A stretch of DNA of 63,947 nt, taken from NCBI GenBank assembly GCA_025458105.1, contig JALOTD010000017.1:1-63947 (forward strand), read 5' to 3'. This DNA comes from Tabrizicola sp. (lineage in GTDB: Bacteria > Pseudomonadota > Alphaproteobacteria > Rhodobacterales > Rhodobacteraceae). The position numbers were made by a program, and so were the translations under genes. The notes under the pieces are model-generated. The model saw only the letters and a program-made list of their open reading frames with translations. It did not search any database and had not been told where the DNA came from. This document shows positions 57,437 to 63,947 of this stretch, piece after piece; within the stretch, counting starts at the first letter, position 1, and every line of letters starts with the position of its first letter.

Positions 57437-58495
57437 TCACCGCACCTCGACCGTCGCCAGCGCCAGAAGCGCAGTTTCGGAAAGATCGCGCGGCAGCCCC
57501 ACGAACACATCTTCCGCCAGTTGCCCTGCTCGGGCCGTCAGCTCGGCTGGTCGGCCCCGGGTGGCGATCGCAATCAGAATCTGCCCCGTCGCCCGGGCTG
57601 GGCCTTCGCGGGTCACTGGAACCTCGAACCGCGCAAGGTTGCCGGAAAAGGACAGGAACCGGTTCAGATCCTGCACCACCCCGTTGTCGTCCACCAGAAG
57701 CAACGTCAGCTGCCGCCCGGCCGCCCCCCGCACGAAACCGGTCATCCGGCCACCTGACTGCACCACCTTGGTCTCAAGGCTCAGCCCCAGACGAGTGGCC
57801 GGGTAATCGGCATGGGCACGCAGGAAATCCAGGGCCGGGCACTGCCGCGGATCGACCAGCACCCGGCTGACCGTCGGCTGCAGCCCCTCGCCCCCAAGTA
57901 CGGTCTCTGCATAGCTGTCCATCGCCGCCGGATCGGACGCCACGAAGGCCAGGCCAATGCCGGTCTCGCCCTCGCGGCGCAAAAGGGCTGCCAGACAAGC
58001 GGGCGGAGGGCTGGACTGCAACCGCGTGATCCACTCTGCCAGCGCCAGGTCCTGCTCGGTTGCGGCCGCCGCCGGTTCCGCCACGGTCAAACCCGCCTCA
58101 ACTCCCCCAGAAGAGCCTGGTCCCGTTGGCAGGATCGGCGCTGGCTCGGCTGTTTCAACGGCGCCGGTCACCACCTCCGCCGCCAGCGCCTCGGTGGCCA
58201 CGGGCTGGACCGTCTCGGCCTCTGTCAATGTGGGCGCCACCGTTTCCGGCTCTAGCGCAGTCGGCGTTTCCTCGACCGGGTCCGCAGGCAGGTCGACAGG
58301 CTCAACCGGGGCGGTCTCCAGCGGTGCAAAGCTGATCATGAACGGCGCGCTCTCCGGCGGTTCCGGCGCCGGGGTCAGCCAGCCGCCGAACCCGCCCAGG
58401 AGTCCAAATGCAGCCGCACCATGCAGGACGACGGACATCCCGTAGGCACCAGTCCAGCCAAAGACCGATCCTTCGCCATAGGGCAGAATGCTCAT
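57437..58495 (-). CDS. TonB-like protein sharing the kinase's periplasmic domain
   Basis: A 352-residue protein: one N-terminal membrane helix (about 15-42), then a long Pro/Glu/Val/Thr-rich linker (about 45-150) as in TonB/TolA, then a C-terminal domain (about 155-320) that is not the usual TonB fold. This domain contains RQCPALDFLR, VQDLNRFLSF and GQILIAIATRGRP and aligns over some 150 residues with the periplasmic part of the T6SS kinase, including two cysteines. The gene overlaps the ExbD gene upstream by four bases, so it is the effector arm of the ExbB/ExbD motor in this cluster. A link to the T6SS is inferred from position and the shared domain. Confidence 0.75.
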   Translation of the reverse strand: MSILPYGEGSVFGWTGAYGMSVVLHGAAAFGLLGGFGGWLTPAPEPPESAPFMISFAPLETAPVEPVDLPADPVEETPTALEPETVAPTLTEAETVQPVATEALAAEVVTGAVETAEPAPILPTGPGSSGGVEAGLTVAEPAAAATEQDLALAEWITRLQSSPPPACLAALLRREGETGIGLAFVASDPAAMDSYAETVLGGEGLQPTVSRVLVDPRQCPALDFLRAHADYPATRLGLSLETKVVQSGGRMTGFVRGAAGRQLTLLLVDDNGVVQDLNRFLSFSGNLARFEVPVTREGPARATGQILIAIATRGRPAELTARAGQLAEDVFVGLPRDLSETALLALATVEVR

Positions 58496-58893
58496 GGCGC
58501 TTGCCCTTCGCCCGCGGTCCGGACCGTGACTAGCCGCAGCTCCAGATCGGCGAATTCCTCACGCGACAACAGCGCGACCAGTTCTGTCGCAGGCCGGTCG
58601 CGCGCGATCAGCACATGCAGCCGCGTTGCGCCTTCCAGCGCCTTGGCAAGATCTTGGGTCGGAACCGGAACCCCGTCCAGCTCCAGCCCGTCATCGCGGA
58701 CCACCAGCAGCGGCTTTGGCAGGCTTTCCACCGGCAGTTCGCTGGTTTTCGACAGATCGACCGCCTGATTCGGCGTGTTGAGGAACCGCCCGGTCGCCAG
58801 GAAGAACAGGATCAAGAGAAGAACGATGTTCACGATGAACAGCGAGGTGTCTGGCTTTTGCCGGATCTCGGGCTCTGGCAGAATGCGCCGCAT
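58492..58893 (-). CDS. ExbD/TolR-family protein 1
   Basis: A 133-residue member of the ExbD/TolR family. The N-terminus PEIRQKPDTSLFIVNIVLLL gives one membrane helix with the conserved aspartate at its start; the periplasmic part contains RDDGLELDGVPVP and ARDRPATELVALLSREEF. GGAGGGGGG precedes the ATG at 58893, which lies one base after the stop of the second ExbD gene. It overlaps the TonB-like gene by four bases. Confidence 0.85.
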   Translation of the reverse strand: MRRILPEPEIRQKPDTSLFIVNIVLLLILFFLATGRFLNTPNQAVDLSKTSELPVESLPKPLLVVRDDGLELDGVPVPTQDLAKALEGATRLHVLIARDRPATELVALLSREEFADLELRLVTVRTAGEGQAP

Positions 58894-58894
58894 C

Positions 58895-59344
58895 TCAGCC
58901 CCCCTCCGCCGAAATGCGGACGGATCCGACATTGGCTGCCTGCAGCGCCGCCAGGACCGTCGCAACATCCTGCACTTCGGCGCCCGCCCGCACGATCAGC
59001 ACCACATCAGCCGGGGCGGCAGGGCTGCCTAGTGCTTCTGCCAATCCAGGAAGCAGGTCAAAGGTGAACCGCTGCCCACCCACCACCAATGCCCCCCCCT
59101 CGATCGTCCACAGCGCAAGCTCTGGCGGGGCGACCGCCGCCGCCGCCGATCCACCCTCACCCCCGCCAGACCCCTGCTCGGTCATCGCCGCAGCGGTCTT
59201 CAGCGTAATCAGCGAATAAGGGGTCAGGCTGGACGACAGGATGAAGAACATCAGCAACTGAAACATCGTGTCGGCAAAGGCGGTAAAGCCGAACCGGTAA
59301 TTGGGCCGCCGGGCCCGGGGAATCTGAAATGGTCCGCCCGCCAT
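58895..59344 (-). CDS. ExbD/TolR-family protein 2
   Basis: A 149-residue protein with a short cytoplasmic N-terminus (RRPNYRFGFTAFADTMFQLL), one membrane helix carrying the family aspartate, and a periplasmic domain ending VGSVRISAEGG. The stretch QGSGGGEGGSAAAAVAPPE is an unusual Gly/Ala linker. Two different ExbD proteins in a row suggest a mixed ExbD dimer in the motor. The ExbB gene lies nine bases upstream. Confidence 0.85.
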   Translation of the reverse strand: MAGGPFQIPRARRPNYRFGFTAFADTMFQLLMFFILSSSLTPYSLITLKTAAAMTEQGSGGGEGGSAAAAVAPPELALWTIEGGALVVGGQRFTFDLLPGLAEALGSPAAPADVVLIVRAGAEVQDVATVLAALQAANVGSVRISAEGG

Positions 59345-59353
59345 CGCCCTGGT

Positions 59354-59995
59354 TCAGCCCGCCCCGGGTCCGACCCGACCGTAGACCGCCGCCGAGATCA
59401 ATGCTTCGATCATGTTGCGCTCGCGCTCAATCCGGGCGTCCAGCCATGTCGCGATGAAATAGGTTAGAAGCGCGACCGCCAACCCCGCCGCCGTTGTGGT
59501 CAGCGCCACCCAGATGCCGCCCGCAAGACCGGCCGGGTCTACCGCGCCCTCGGTCTGGGAGAGCACGGCAAAGGCGTCGATCATGCCCACAACCGTGCCA
59601 AGCAGCCCCAGCATCGGTGCGGCCTGCACGACCATCTCCAGCAGGCGCATCCGTTCCGTCATCCGAGCCAGTTCCAGGATCGCGGACTGCCGCCCCAACT
59701 CCTCGGCATAGGCCGTGTCGCCAGGCCGCGACTGCTGGGCCGAGATCACCGCCTGCAAGACCCGCGCCAGCACCGACTTGCGGCCCGAGGCCAGGCGGAT
59801 CGCCTCATCCGGGCGGCCCGAAAGCCAGTTCTGCAGGATCGTCTCTGCCCCCTTGCGTTGGCCCACACCCATCCGGGCGAATTGAACCGTCTTGAAGATG
59901 CCGATGCTCAACGCCATGACCGACAGGATGGCCAGCGCCAGATAGACAAACAGCGTCATCGGCCCATCGGTCACGAACTCGGGCAGAAAGGACAT
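59354..59995 (-). CDS. ExbB/TolQ/MotA-family proton channel protein
   Basis: A 213-residue inner-membrane protein with three helices: about residues 13-33, 125-150 and 165-190. MLGLLGTVVGMIDAFAVL and GIWVALTTTAAGLAVALLTY are the conserved MotA/TolQ/ExbB helices that form the ion path around ExbD. It opens the exbB-exbD-exbD-tonB-like operon on the minus strand inside the T6SS locus. The usual Tol-Pal genes (tolA, tolB, pal) are absent, so this is not the housekeeping Tol operon. Confidence 0.9.
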   Translation of the reverse strand: MSFLPEFVTDGPMTLFVYLALAILSVMALSIGIFKTVQFARMGVGQRKGAETILQNWLSGRPDEAIRLASGRKSVLARVLQAVISAQQSRPGDTAYAEELGRQSAILELARMTERMRLLEMVVQAAPMLGLLGTVVGMIDAFAVLSQTEGAVDPAGLAGGIWVALTTTAAGLAVALLTYFIATWLDARIERERNMIEALISAAVYGRVGPGAG

Positions 59996-60023
59996 GAGGG
60001 GCGATTCCTTGCAGCGTTAAGGG

Positions 60024-60458
60024 TCAGATACCGAACTGAATGGCGGTCCGCGACGTGGCGACCAGCCCTTTCAGGCAAAGCTCGGACGTCGCGCCGCCCA
60101 CCAGCGTGCAGGCTGCCACGTCGTTCACCACGATCCGCGAGATTGTGGCACAGGGCGAACCTGCCAGATCGAATTGCAGGATCTTGGTCTTGCCCGCAAC
60201 CAGCGCCCCGAATTCCAGCACCAAAAGCCGCGTCACTGCGCCGTCTGCATCGAAGACGCCGACCTGAAAGGCCGTGCGCTCGAACTCTTGATCCGACAGG
60301 TTGGTCGCCACATAGGTCAGCCGACACCCGCCCTCGGCGGTATCCAGCGCCCCGTTCAGATCAAGTTCGAAGACATCGGCATCCTGAGCGATGACGGGCG
60401 CAGCAGCCAGGCAAGAGGCGGTCGCAAGACTGGCGATCAGGCGCAGCGGACTGGTCAT
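60024..60458 (-). CDS. Small secreted protein of unknown function
   Basis: A 144-residue protein with a Sec signal peptide (about residues 1-25, ending VIAQ-DADVF). The mature part is beta-rich with four cysteines (GGCRL, SPCAT, AACTL, ELCLK) that could form two disulfides. It resembles no family that I can name with confidence. It lies 28 bases upstream of the ExbB gene on the same strand and is probably in that operon, which would make it a periplasmic partner of the ExbBD/TonB-like motor. Confidence 0.7.
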   Translation of the reverse strand: MTSPLRLIASLATASCLAAAPVIAQDADVFELDLNGALDTAEGGCRLTYVATNLSDQEFERTAFQVGVFDADGAVTRLLVLEFGALVAGKTKILQFDLAGSPCATISRIVVNDVAACTLVGGATSELCLKGLVATSRTAIQFGI

Positions 60459-60555
60459 GAAACCCTCGTTGAAATCAGGACATTGGCCAGATGTTGGACG
60501 GGATGGCAGTCAGCCTGTCAACCATGATCTGAGGGACAGACTTCCAAAGCCTCGC

Positions 60556-60789
60556 TCAGCGGAAGACGCCGATCATCCAGACGGCATCAGGAGCGAAGGC
60601 ACCTTGCTTCGGCCGAGCTTTCTGCACCGGCGGCGCTTCGTCCTCAACCGTGGTCACAACCCTGACCGGCGCAGGTTCTTCCGTCACGGGCTTGCCCATC
60701 GACATGGTGGCAAGAAAGCCCGCCAGATCGAAAGCCGCAGCCGGACCGCTGGCTGTCAGAAGCATCACTGTGATCAATACCCGTGCCAT
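60556..60789 (-). CDS. Small secreted protein of unknown function
   Basis: A 77-residue frame with a signal peptide (MARVLITVMLLTASGPAAA) and a Pro/Val/Glu-rich mature part ending WMIGVFR. No family is recognised. It is upstream of the previous gene on the same strand, about 100 bases away. Its short length makes the call uncertain, but the signal peptide is convincing. Confidence 0.5.
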   Translation of the reverse strand: MARVLITVMLLTASGPAAAFDLAGFLATMSMGKPVTEEPAPVRVVTTVEDEAPPVQKARPKQGAFAPDAVWMIGVFR

Positions 60790-60907
60790 GACGCGATTCT
60801 ACCACAAGTGGTGGCTGGCCGATATAGGAAACAGAGGCGGCTTCGTCCCTGTCTGGCAGTGGGCTGCCAAGCCAGTATGCTGTCGGCTGCGGCGAAAGAG
60901 TTGGAAG

Positions 60908-61321
60908 ATGACGAATCACCTCTTGCGGATCTTGGCGGGTTTCGTGACTTGCCTGGGTTCACTCCCGGCACATGCCGATTTCGCTGTGTGTAACCAGACT
61001 TTCGACATGGTCAATGTCGCTATCGGGAAATCCCAGGACGAGGTCTTTGTCACCGATGGCTGGTGGACGATCGGCCCGAACCAATGTGCCAACGTCCTGA
61101 CCGAGCCACTGTCGGTCCGCTACATCTATGTGTTTGCCCAAGACGTTTTCGGCAATGTGATTCTGTCGGGCGCAACGCGCATGTGTGTCGCGCCGGAACG
61201 CTTTACCATTCGGGGAGAGACAGACTGCATTCGCCGCGGCTATATCGAGGCACCGTTTCACGAAGTCGACACGCTGCGATCCGAACGCTGGACCCTTTTC
61301 CTGACCGAACCGCCTGGCTAG
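60908..61321 (+). CDS. DUF1036 secreted protein
   Basis: A 137-residue protein with a signal peptide (LLRILAGFVTCLGSLPAHA) followed by a DUF1036 domain: FAVCNQTFDMVNVAIGKSQD, GWWTIGPNQCANVL, SVRYIYVFAQD and ETDCIRRGYIEAPFHEVDT. Conserved cysteines suggest disulfides in the periplasm. The ATG at 60908 immediately precedes the signal peptide; a longer frame from 60650 is rejected. DUF1036 proteins are common in alphaproteobacteria and have no settled role. Confidence 0.8.
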   Translation: MTNHLLRILAGFVTCLGSLPAHADFAVCNQTFDMVNVAIGKSQDEVFVTDGWWTIGPNQCANVLTEPLSVRYIYVFAQDVFGNVILSGATRMCVAPERFTIRGETDCIRRGYIEAPFHEVDTLRSERWTLFLTEPPG

Positions 61322-61401
61322 TGGGCTTGACTGGCCTCTCTGAACCGCTCAATCCTTTGAGAACCCGCGAAAATTGCCTCGCACTGCCGGAGATGACGCG
61401 C

Positions 61402-62013
61402 ATGACAGGGCTGCAGGAACTTGACGAGGCCGAAAAGACCCGCCCGCCCTCGCAGATGTCAGCGCAGGTGTCGGTCCTGCGGTATCCGACCCCGCACGAG
61501 CTTTACGTCGCAATGCCGCAGATCCGGAACCTGACCCAACTTCGCCCGCGGGAGGAAGAAGGCAGCCTTGAGTATCTGGTGCGCCTGCAGGCCTCTGGCA
61601 CGCCGGAAGAGGCTGTGACCTTTGCTGCCTTCGCGGCGCTGCCCAGGGTAGCGGTCTGGTGGGGCTATGAATGCCTGCGCAACCTCCGCGCCGACTTCAG
61701 CCCGCATGACCGCGAGCTTCTCGACAAGGTTGCGCATTGGAGCAGCAGTGGCGACCAGGCCCTGCGTTACGACATCATGCGCATGGCCCTGTTTGCCGAA
61801 CGCCGGACGGCCGCCGTCATGCTGGGTCTTGCGGCGGGCTGGTCAGGTGCTCAGGTCGCGCCGAACGATCCGGCCCCGGTGCCACCGCACCGCACCCCCC
61901 GCGCCGTTAATGCCGCCGTCCTGTCCGCCCTGGCGCAATGCCAACTGGCCAACCGTCCTCATCATCTCTTGCGGGTGATCCGGCTGGCGGAGCAGCTGTT
62001 CCGTGCGTACTGA
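61402..62013 (+). CDS. T6SS-locus protein, possibly DUF6931
   Basis: A 203-residue soluble, largely helical protein. Notable segments are EEAVTFAAFAALPRVAVWWG and DQALRYDIMRMALFAERRTA. It resembles the DUF6931 type seen in T6SS loci of Rhodobacteraceae, which I recall only in general terms. The ATG at 61402 has GGAG nine bases upstream; another ATG at 61393 is too close to that site. It lies 57 bases before tagH and is likely co-transcribed with it and tssA. Confidence 0.65.
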   Translation: MTGLQELDEAEKTRPPSQMSAQVSVLRYPTPHELYVAMPQIRNLTQLRPREEEGSLEYLVRLQASGTPEEAVTFAAFAALPRVAVWWGYECLRNLRADFSPHDRELLDKVAHWSSSGDQALRYDIMRMALFAERRTAAVMLGLAAGWSGAQVAPNDPAPVPPHRTPRAVNAAVLSALAQCQLANRPHHLLRVIRLAEQLFRAY

Positions 62014-62070
62014 AATGCCATGCCTTGCCATTGTCCCAAGGGATGACCGCAAGCTCTTCGCGACCACCCC

Positions 62071-63192
62071 ATGACGCTCACCCTGCGGATCGAGAATTTT
62101 GACGTACTGGAACACGGCGGCCCGGTCAGCATCACGCTGAACCAGTCGGGCTGCGATGTCGGGCGCAGCAAGGCCATGTCCTGGGTTCTGCCCGATCCCG
62201 GGCGACACATTTCCAGCCACCACTTCTCGGTCGCGTTCCGGGACGGTGGCTACTGGCTGACCGATGTCTCCACCAACGGCACCTTCCTGCAGGGCAGTCC
62301 TTACCGTCTGCAAGGTCCGCACCGGCTGGCCATCGGCGACCGGTTGGTCGTGGGTCACTATGTCATTGTGGTCGAAGGGCCAGCGGTCTTTCACCCCCAA
62401 CGGCTTGCCGAGGCCGACCCTTGGGATTTCGGTCTGGCTCCGACGCCGGTGAATCCAATGGCCCCGCCGCGCCAGACGCAATGGCTGGACGATGTGGCGC
62501 GCGATTTCGTTCCCGCTGTCCCCATGCCGCATCCCGCACCAACGGCGTCGCAGCCCCCACAGGCTTTTGGATATGCGCCGATGCAGCCACCCGTTCCTTC
62601 GCTCGGGGCCATGGGCGGGCAGGATTTTGTCCGTGCCTTCTGCGAAGGGGCAGGGCTTGACCCGGTCGACTACGCTCAGGTCGACGCCGACCGCATGGCG
62701 CGCGAACTGGGCCGGGCAATGCGCAATGCAACCAGCGAAATCATGCTCCTTTTGCGCGACCGGGCGGCGGTCAAGCAGTTCACCCGCGGCGGCGAACGCA
62801 CCATGCGCAGCGCCACCGGTAACAACCCGATGAAATTCCTGCCGGATGCCGAACAGATCATCGAGGCGATGTTCCTGCGCCGCCGCGACGGTTTCATGGA
62901 GGGCGCCGAAAGCTTCGGCAACGCGCTGGCCGACATCCGCCGCCACCAGGCAGCCTTCTTCGCCGCGCTGCAACCGGCTTTGGCAGCCGTTCTTTCTGGC
63001 CTCTCTCCCGACGAGATCGAGGATGGCGCGGGTTCAGGCATCCTGGGCGGGGCGTCCAAGGGCAAGCTGTGGGAAACCTTCCTTCAGCGCTGGGACGCCA
63101 AGGCCGAGGCGGGCGAACATGGCATGCTCGACGCATTTCTGGAAGCCTTTGCAAAGCATTACGCAGCCGCTGTCGGCAAGGCAGGCGACTAG
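62071..63192 (+). CDS. tagH: T6SS FHA-domain protein TagH
   Basis: A 373-residue protein. The N-terminal FHA domain has GRSKAMSWVLPDPGRHISSH and STNGTFL, the motifs that bind phosphothreonine. A Pro-rich linker (about 125-180) leads to the C-terminal T6SS-specific helical domain, with FCEGAGLDPVDYAQVDADRM and KFLPDAEQIIEAMFLRRRDG. It is the expected target of PpkA and PppA and the partner of TagF in the same locus. tssA starts 78 bases downstream. Confidence 0.93.
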   Translation: MTLTLRIENFDVLEHGGPVSITLNQSGCDVGRSKAMSWVLPDPGRHISSHHFSVAFRDGGYWLTDVSTNGTFLQGSPYRLQGPHRLAIGDRLVVGHYVIVVEGPAVFHPQRLAEADPWDFGLAPTPVNPMAPPRQTQWLDDVARDFVPAVPMPHPAPTASQPPQAFGYAPMQPPVPSLGAMGGQDFVRAFCEGAGLDPVDYAQVDADRMARELGRAMRNATSEIMLLLRDRAAVKQFTRGGERTMRSATGNNPMKFLPDAEQIIEAMFLRRRDGFMEGAESFGNALADIRRHQAAFFAALQPALAAVLSGLSPDEIEDGAGSGILGGASKGKLWETFLQRWDAKAEAGEHGMLDAFLEAFAKHYAAAVGKAGD

Positions 63193-63270
63193 ACAGGGCG
63201 CTTGACCCGCGCCGGACAAGCCATACGATGCTCTAAGTTGGGGGTGCACGACTTTGGAAGGGTGGACTTG

Positions 63271-63947
63271 ATGGGCTTCGATTGGGCTACGGCACCGGTT
63301 TCGGATGAGGCCCCCTGCGGTCCGAACCTCGATGCCGAGGATGTGGCCGACTTTGTCGACTATTACTTCGACGCCGTGGGTCGTTTGCCCGACCGCTATG
63401 TCATTCCCGGCATGGACACCGAAGGTGGTCGCCGGACCGAGGACCGGGTCTTCGACCCGAAAAGCATCGACATCGCCGCCGAAACCGCCCGCATCCGCGC
63501 TTTGCTGCAGCGCAGCCGTGACATCCGGCTTCTGGCTCTGCAGGCGCAATTTGACTGCCTCGCCGGTCGCCCCGCTGCCGTGGCTGACGCCGTCGAAACC
63601 ATCGCAGACTTGATCGCGCTTTACGGCGACGAGGTTCACCCCCAGATCGACGGCGATGTATCCGACCGCCGCGATGCCTTGGCCGAATTGGCCCAGCCCA
63701 TCACCATGGTCACCGCCTTGCGCTACATGGGGTTGAACGGCACGCCCGAGGTCACCCTTCGCCGCATCCAGGTGGCCGAGGGGCGCTTTTCCCCCTACAG
63801 CGATGAGGTCGGCCTGTCGCTTCAGGGCATGCGCGACATGCTCGCCTCGCCCGCGCAACGCGATCGGGTGGATGCCGTCCACGCCGCCCTCTCTCGAATC
63901 ACCGAGGCGCTGGTGCGCATTTCCTCCAGTTGCCGCAGCCATCCCTC
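63271..63947 (+). CDS. tssA: T6SS protein TssA, N-terminal part (runs off the window)
   Basis: The frame opens with ATG at 63271 and is still open at the window end (225 codons). The N-terminus WATAPVSDEAPCGPNLDAED, with the PCG-x-NL motif, and the following RDIRLLALQAQFDCLAGRPA, then a VHPQIDGDVSDRRDAL stretch, are the ImpA N-terminal domain of TssA, which caps or organises the T6SS baseplate and tail. The C-terminal domain that would tell the TssA subtype is not visible. Confidence 0.93.
   Translation, partial: MGFDWATAPVSDEAPCGPNLDAEDVADFVDYYFDAVGRLPDRYVIPGMDTEGGRRTEDRVFDPKSIDIAAETARIRALLQRSRDIRLLALQAQFDCLAGRPAAVADAVETIADLIALYGDEVHPQIDGDVSDRRDALAELAQPITMVTALRYMGLNGTPEVTLRRIQVAEGRFSPYSDEVGLSLQGMRDMLASPAQRDRVDAVHAALSRITEALVRISSSCRSHP

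Noticed and set aside
57437-58495. Naming the TonB-like gene tonB or tolA
   Set aside because: Architecture fits, but the C-terminal domain is not the TonB or TolA fold and instead matches the kinase's periplasmic part.

Overview
The window (63.9 kb, GC-rich) looks like the chromosome of a Rhodobacteraceae-type alphaproteobacterium. The clues are the FlaF/FlbT/DUF1217 flagellin set, flgBC-fliEQ-flgFGAH-fliL in one operon, the dnaA-dnaN-recF-gyrB block beside rpsT, a DMSP-lyase-family cupin and a DUF1036 protein. No species is claimed.

Layout. (1) 1-3.9 kb: the end of a polyamine-type ABC importer operon (binding-protein tail, ATPase, two permeases) coupled to a P1-family aminopeptidase. (2) 4.0-4.9 kb: a badly decayed IS5-family element ending exactly at the fliL stop codon. 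(3) 4.9-17.3 kb: a flagellar cluster, with rod, L-ring and export genes on the minus strand, fliI divergent, then flaF/flbT/flagellin, FlgN-like and FlgJ-like genes, and fliK-flgD. fliF, flhA, fliP, flgE and the mot genes are not in the window. (4) 17.3-33.8 kb: housekeeping genes: ubiB-ubiE, mutM, an enoyl-CoA hydratase, rpsT, dnaA, dnaN, recF, a LysE-type exporter, gyrB, a DMSP-lyase-like cupin, tRNA-Arg(CCT), a LacI-type regulator with its own operators, mtaB-dapF and tRNA-Lys(TTT). (5) 34-44 kb: an accessory region behind tRNA-Lys: an unknown beta-rich protein, a large protein with nucleotidyltransferase-like motifs, a Crp/Fnr regulator, a SAM-cyclase-STAND signalling protein and a flavin oxidase. 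(6) 44.2-63.9 kb: an autotransporter and then a type VI secretion (T6SS) locus: tssK-tssL-tssM-tagF-pppA-ppkA on the plus strand, a TonB-like/ExbD/ExbD/ExbB block on the minus strand, several small genes, tagH (FHA) and the start of tssA, which runs off the end.

The T6SS genes form a threonine-phosphorylation control set (kinase PpkA, phosphatase PppA, FHA protein, TagF) around the membrane complex. The most original observation is that the periplasmic end of the kinase and that of the neighbouring TonB-like protein share one domain with two conserved cysteines, which suggests a common periplasmic input.

A caution runs through the window: fliI, rpsT and gyrB (twice) each appear to have lost roughly 50-100 bases out of frame at conserved positions. 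Since gyrB and rpsT are normally indispensable, an assembly or consensus fault is the likeliest cause, and fine structure elsewhere should be read with that in mind.
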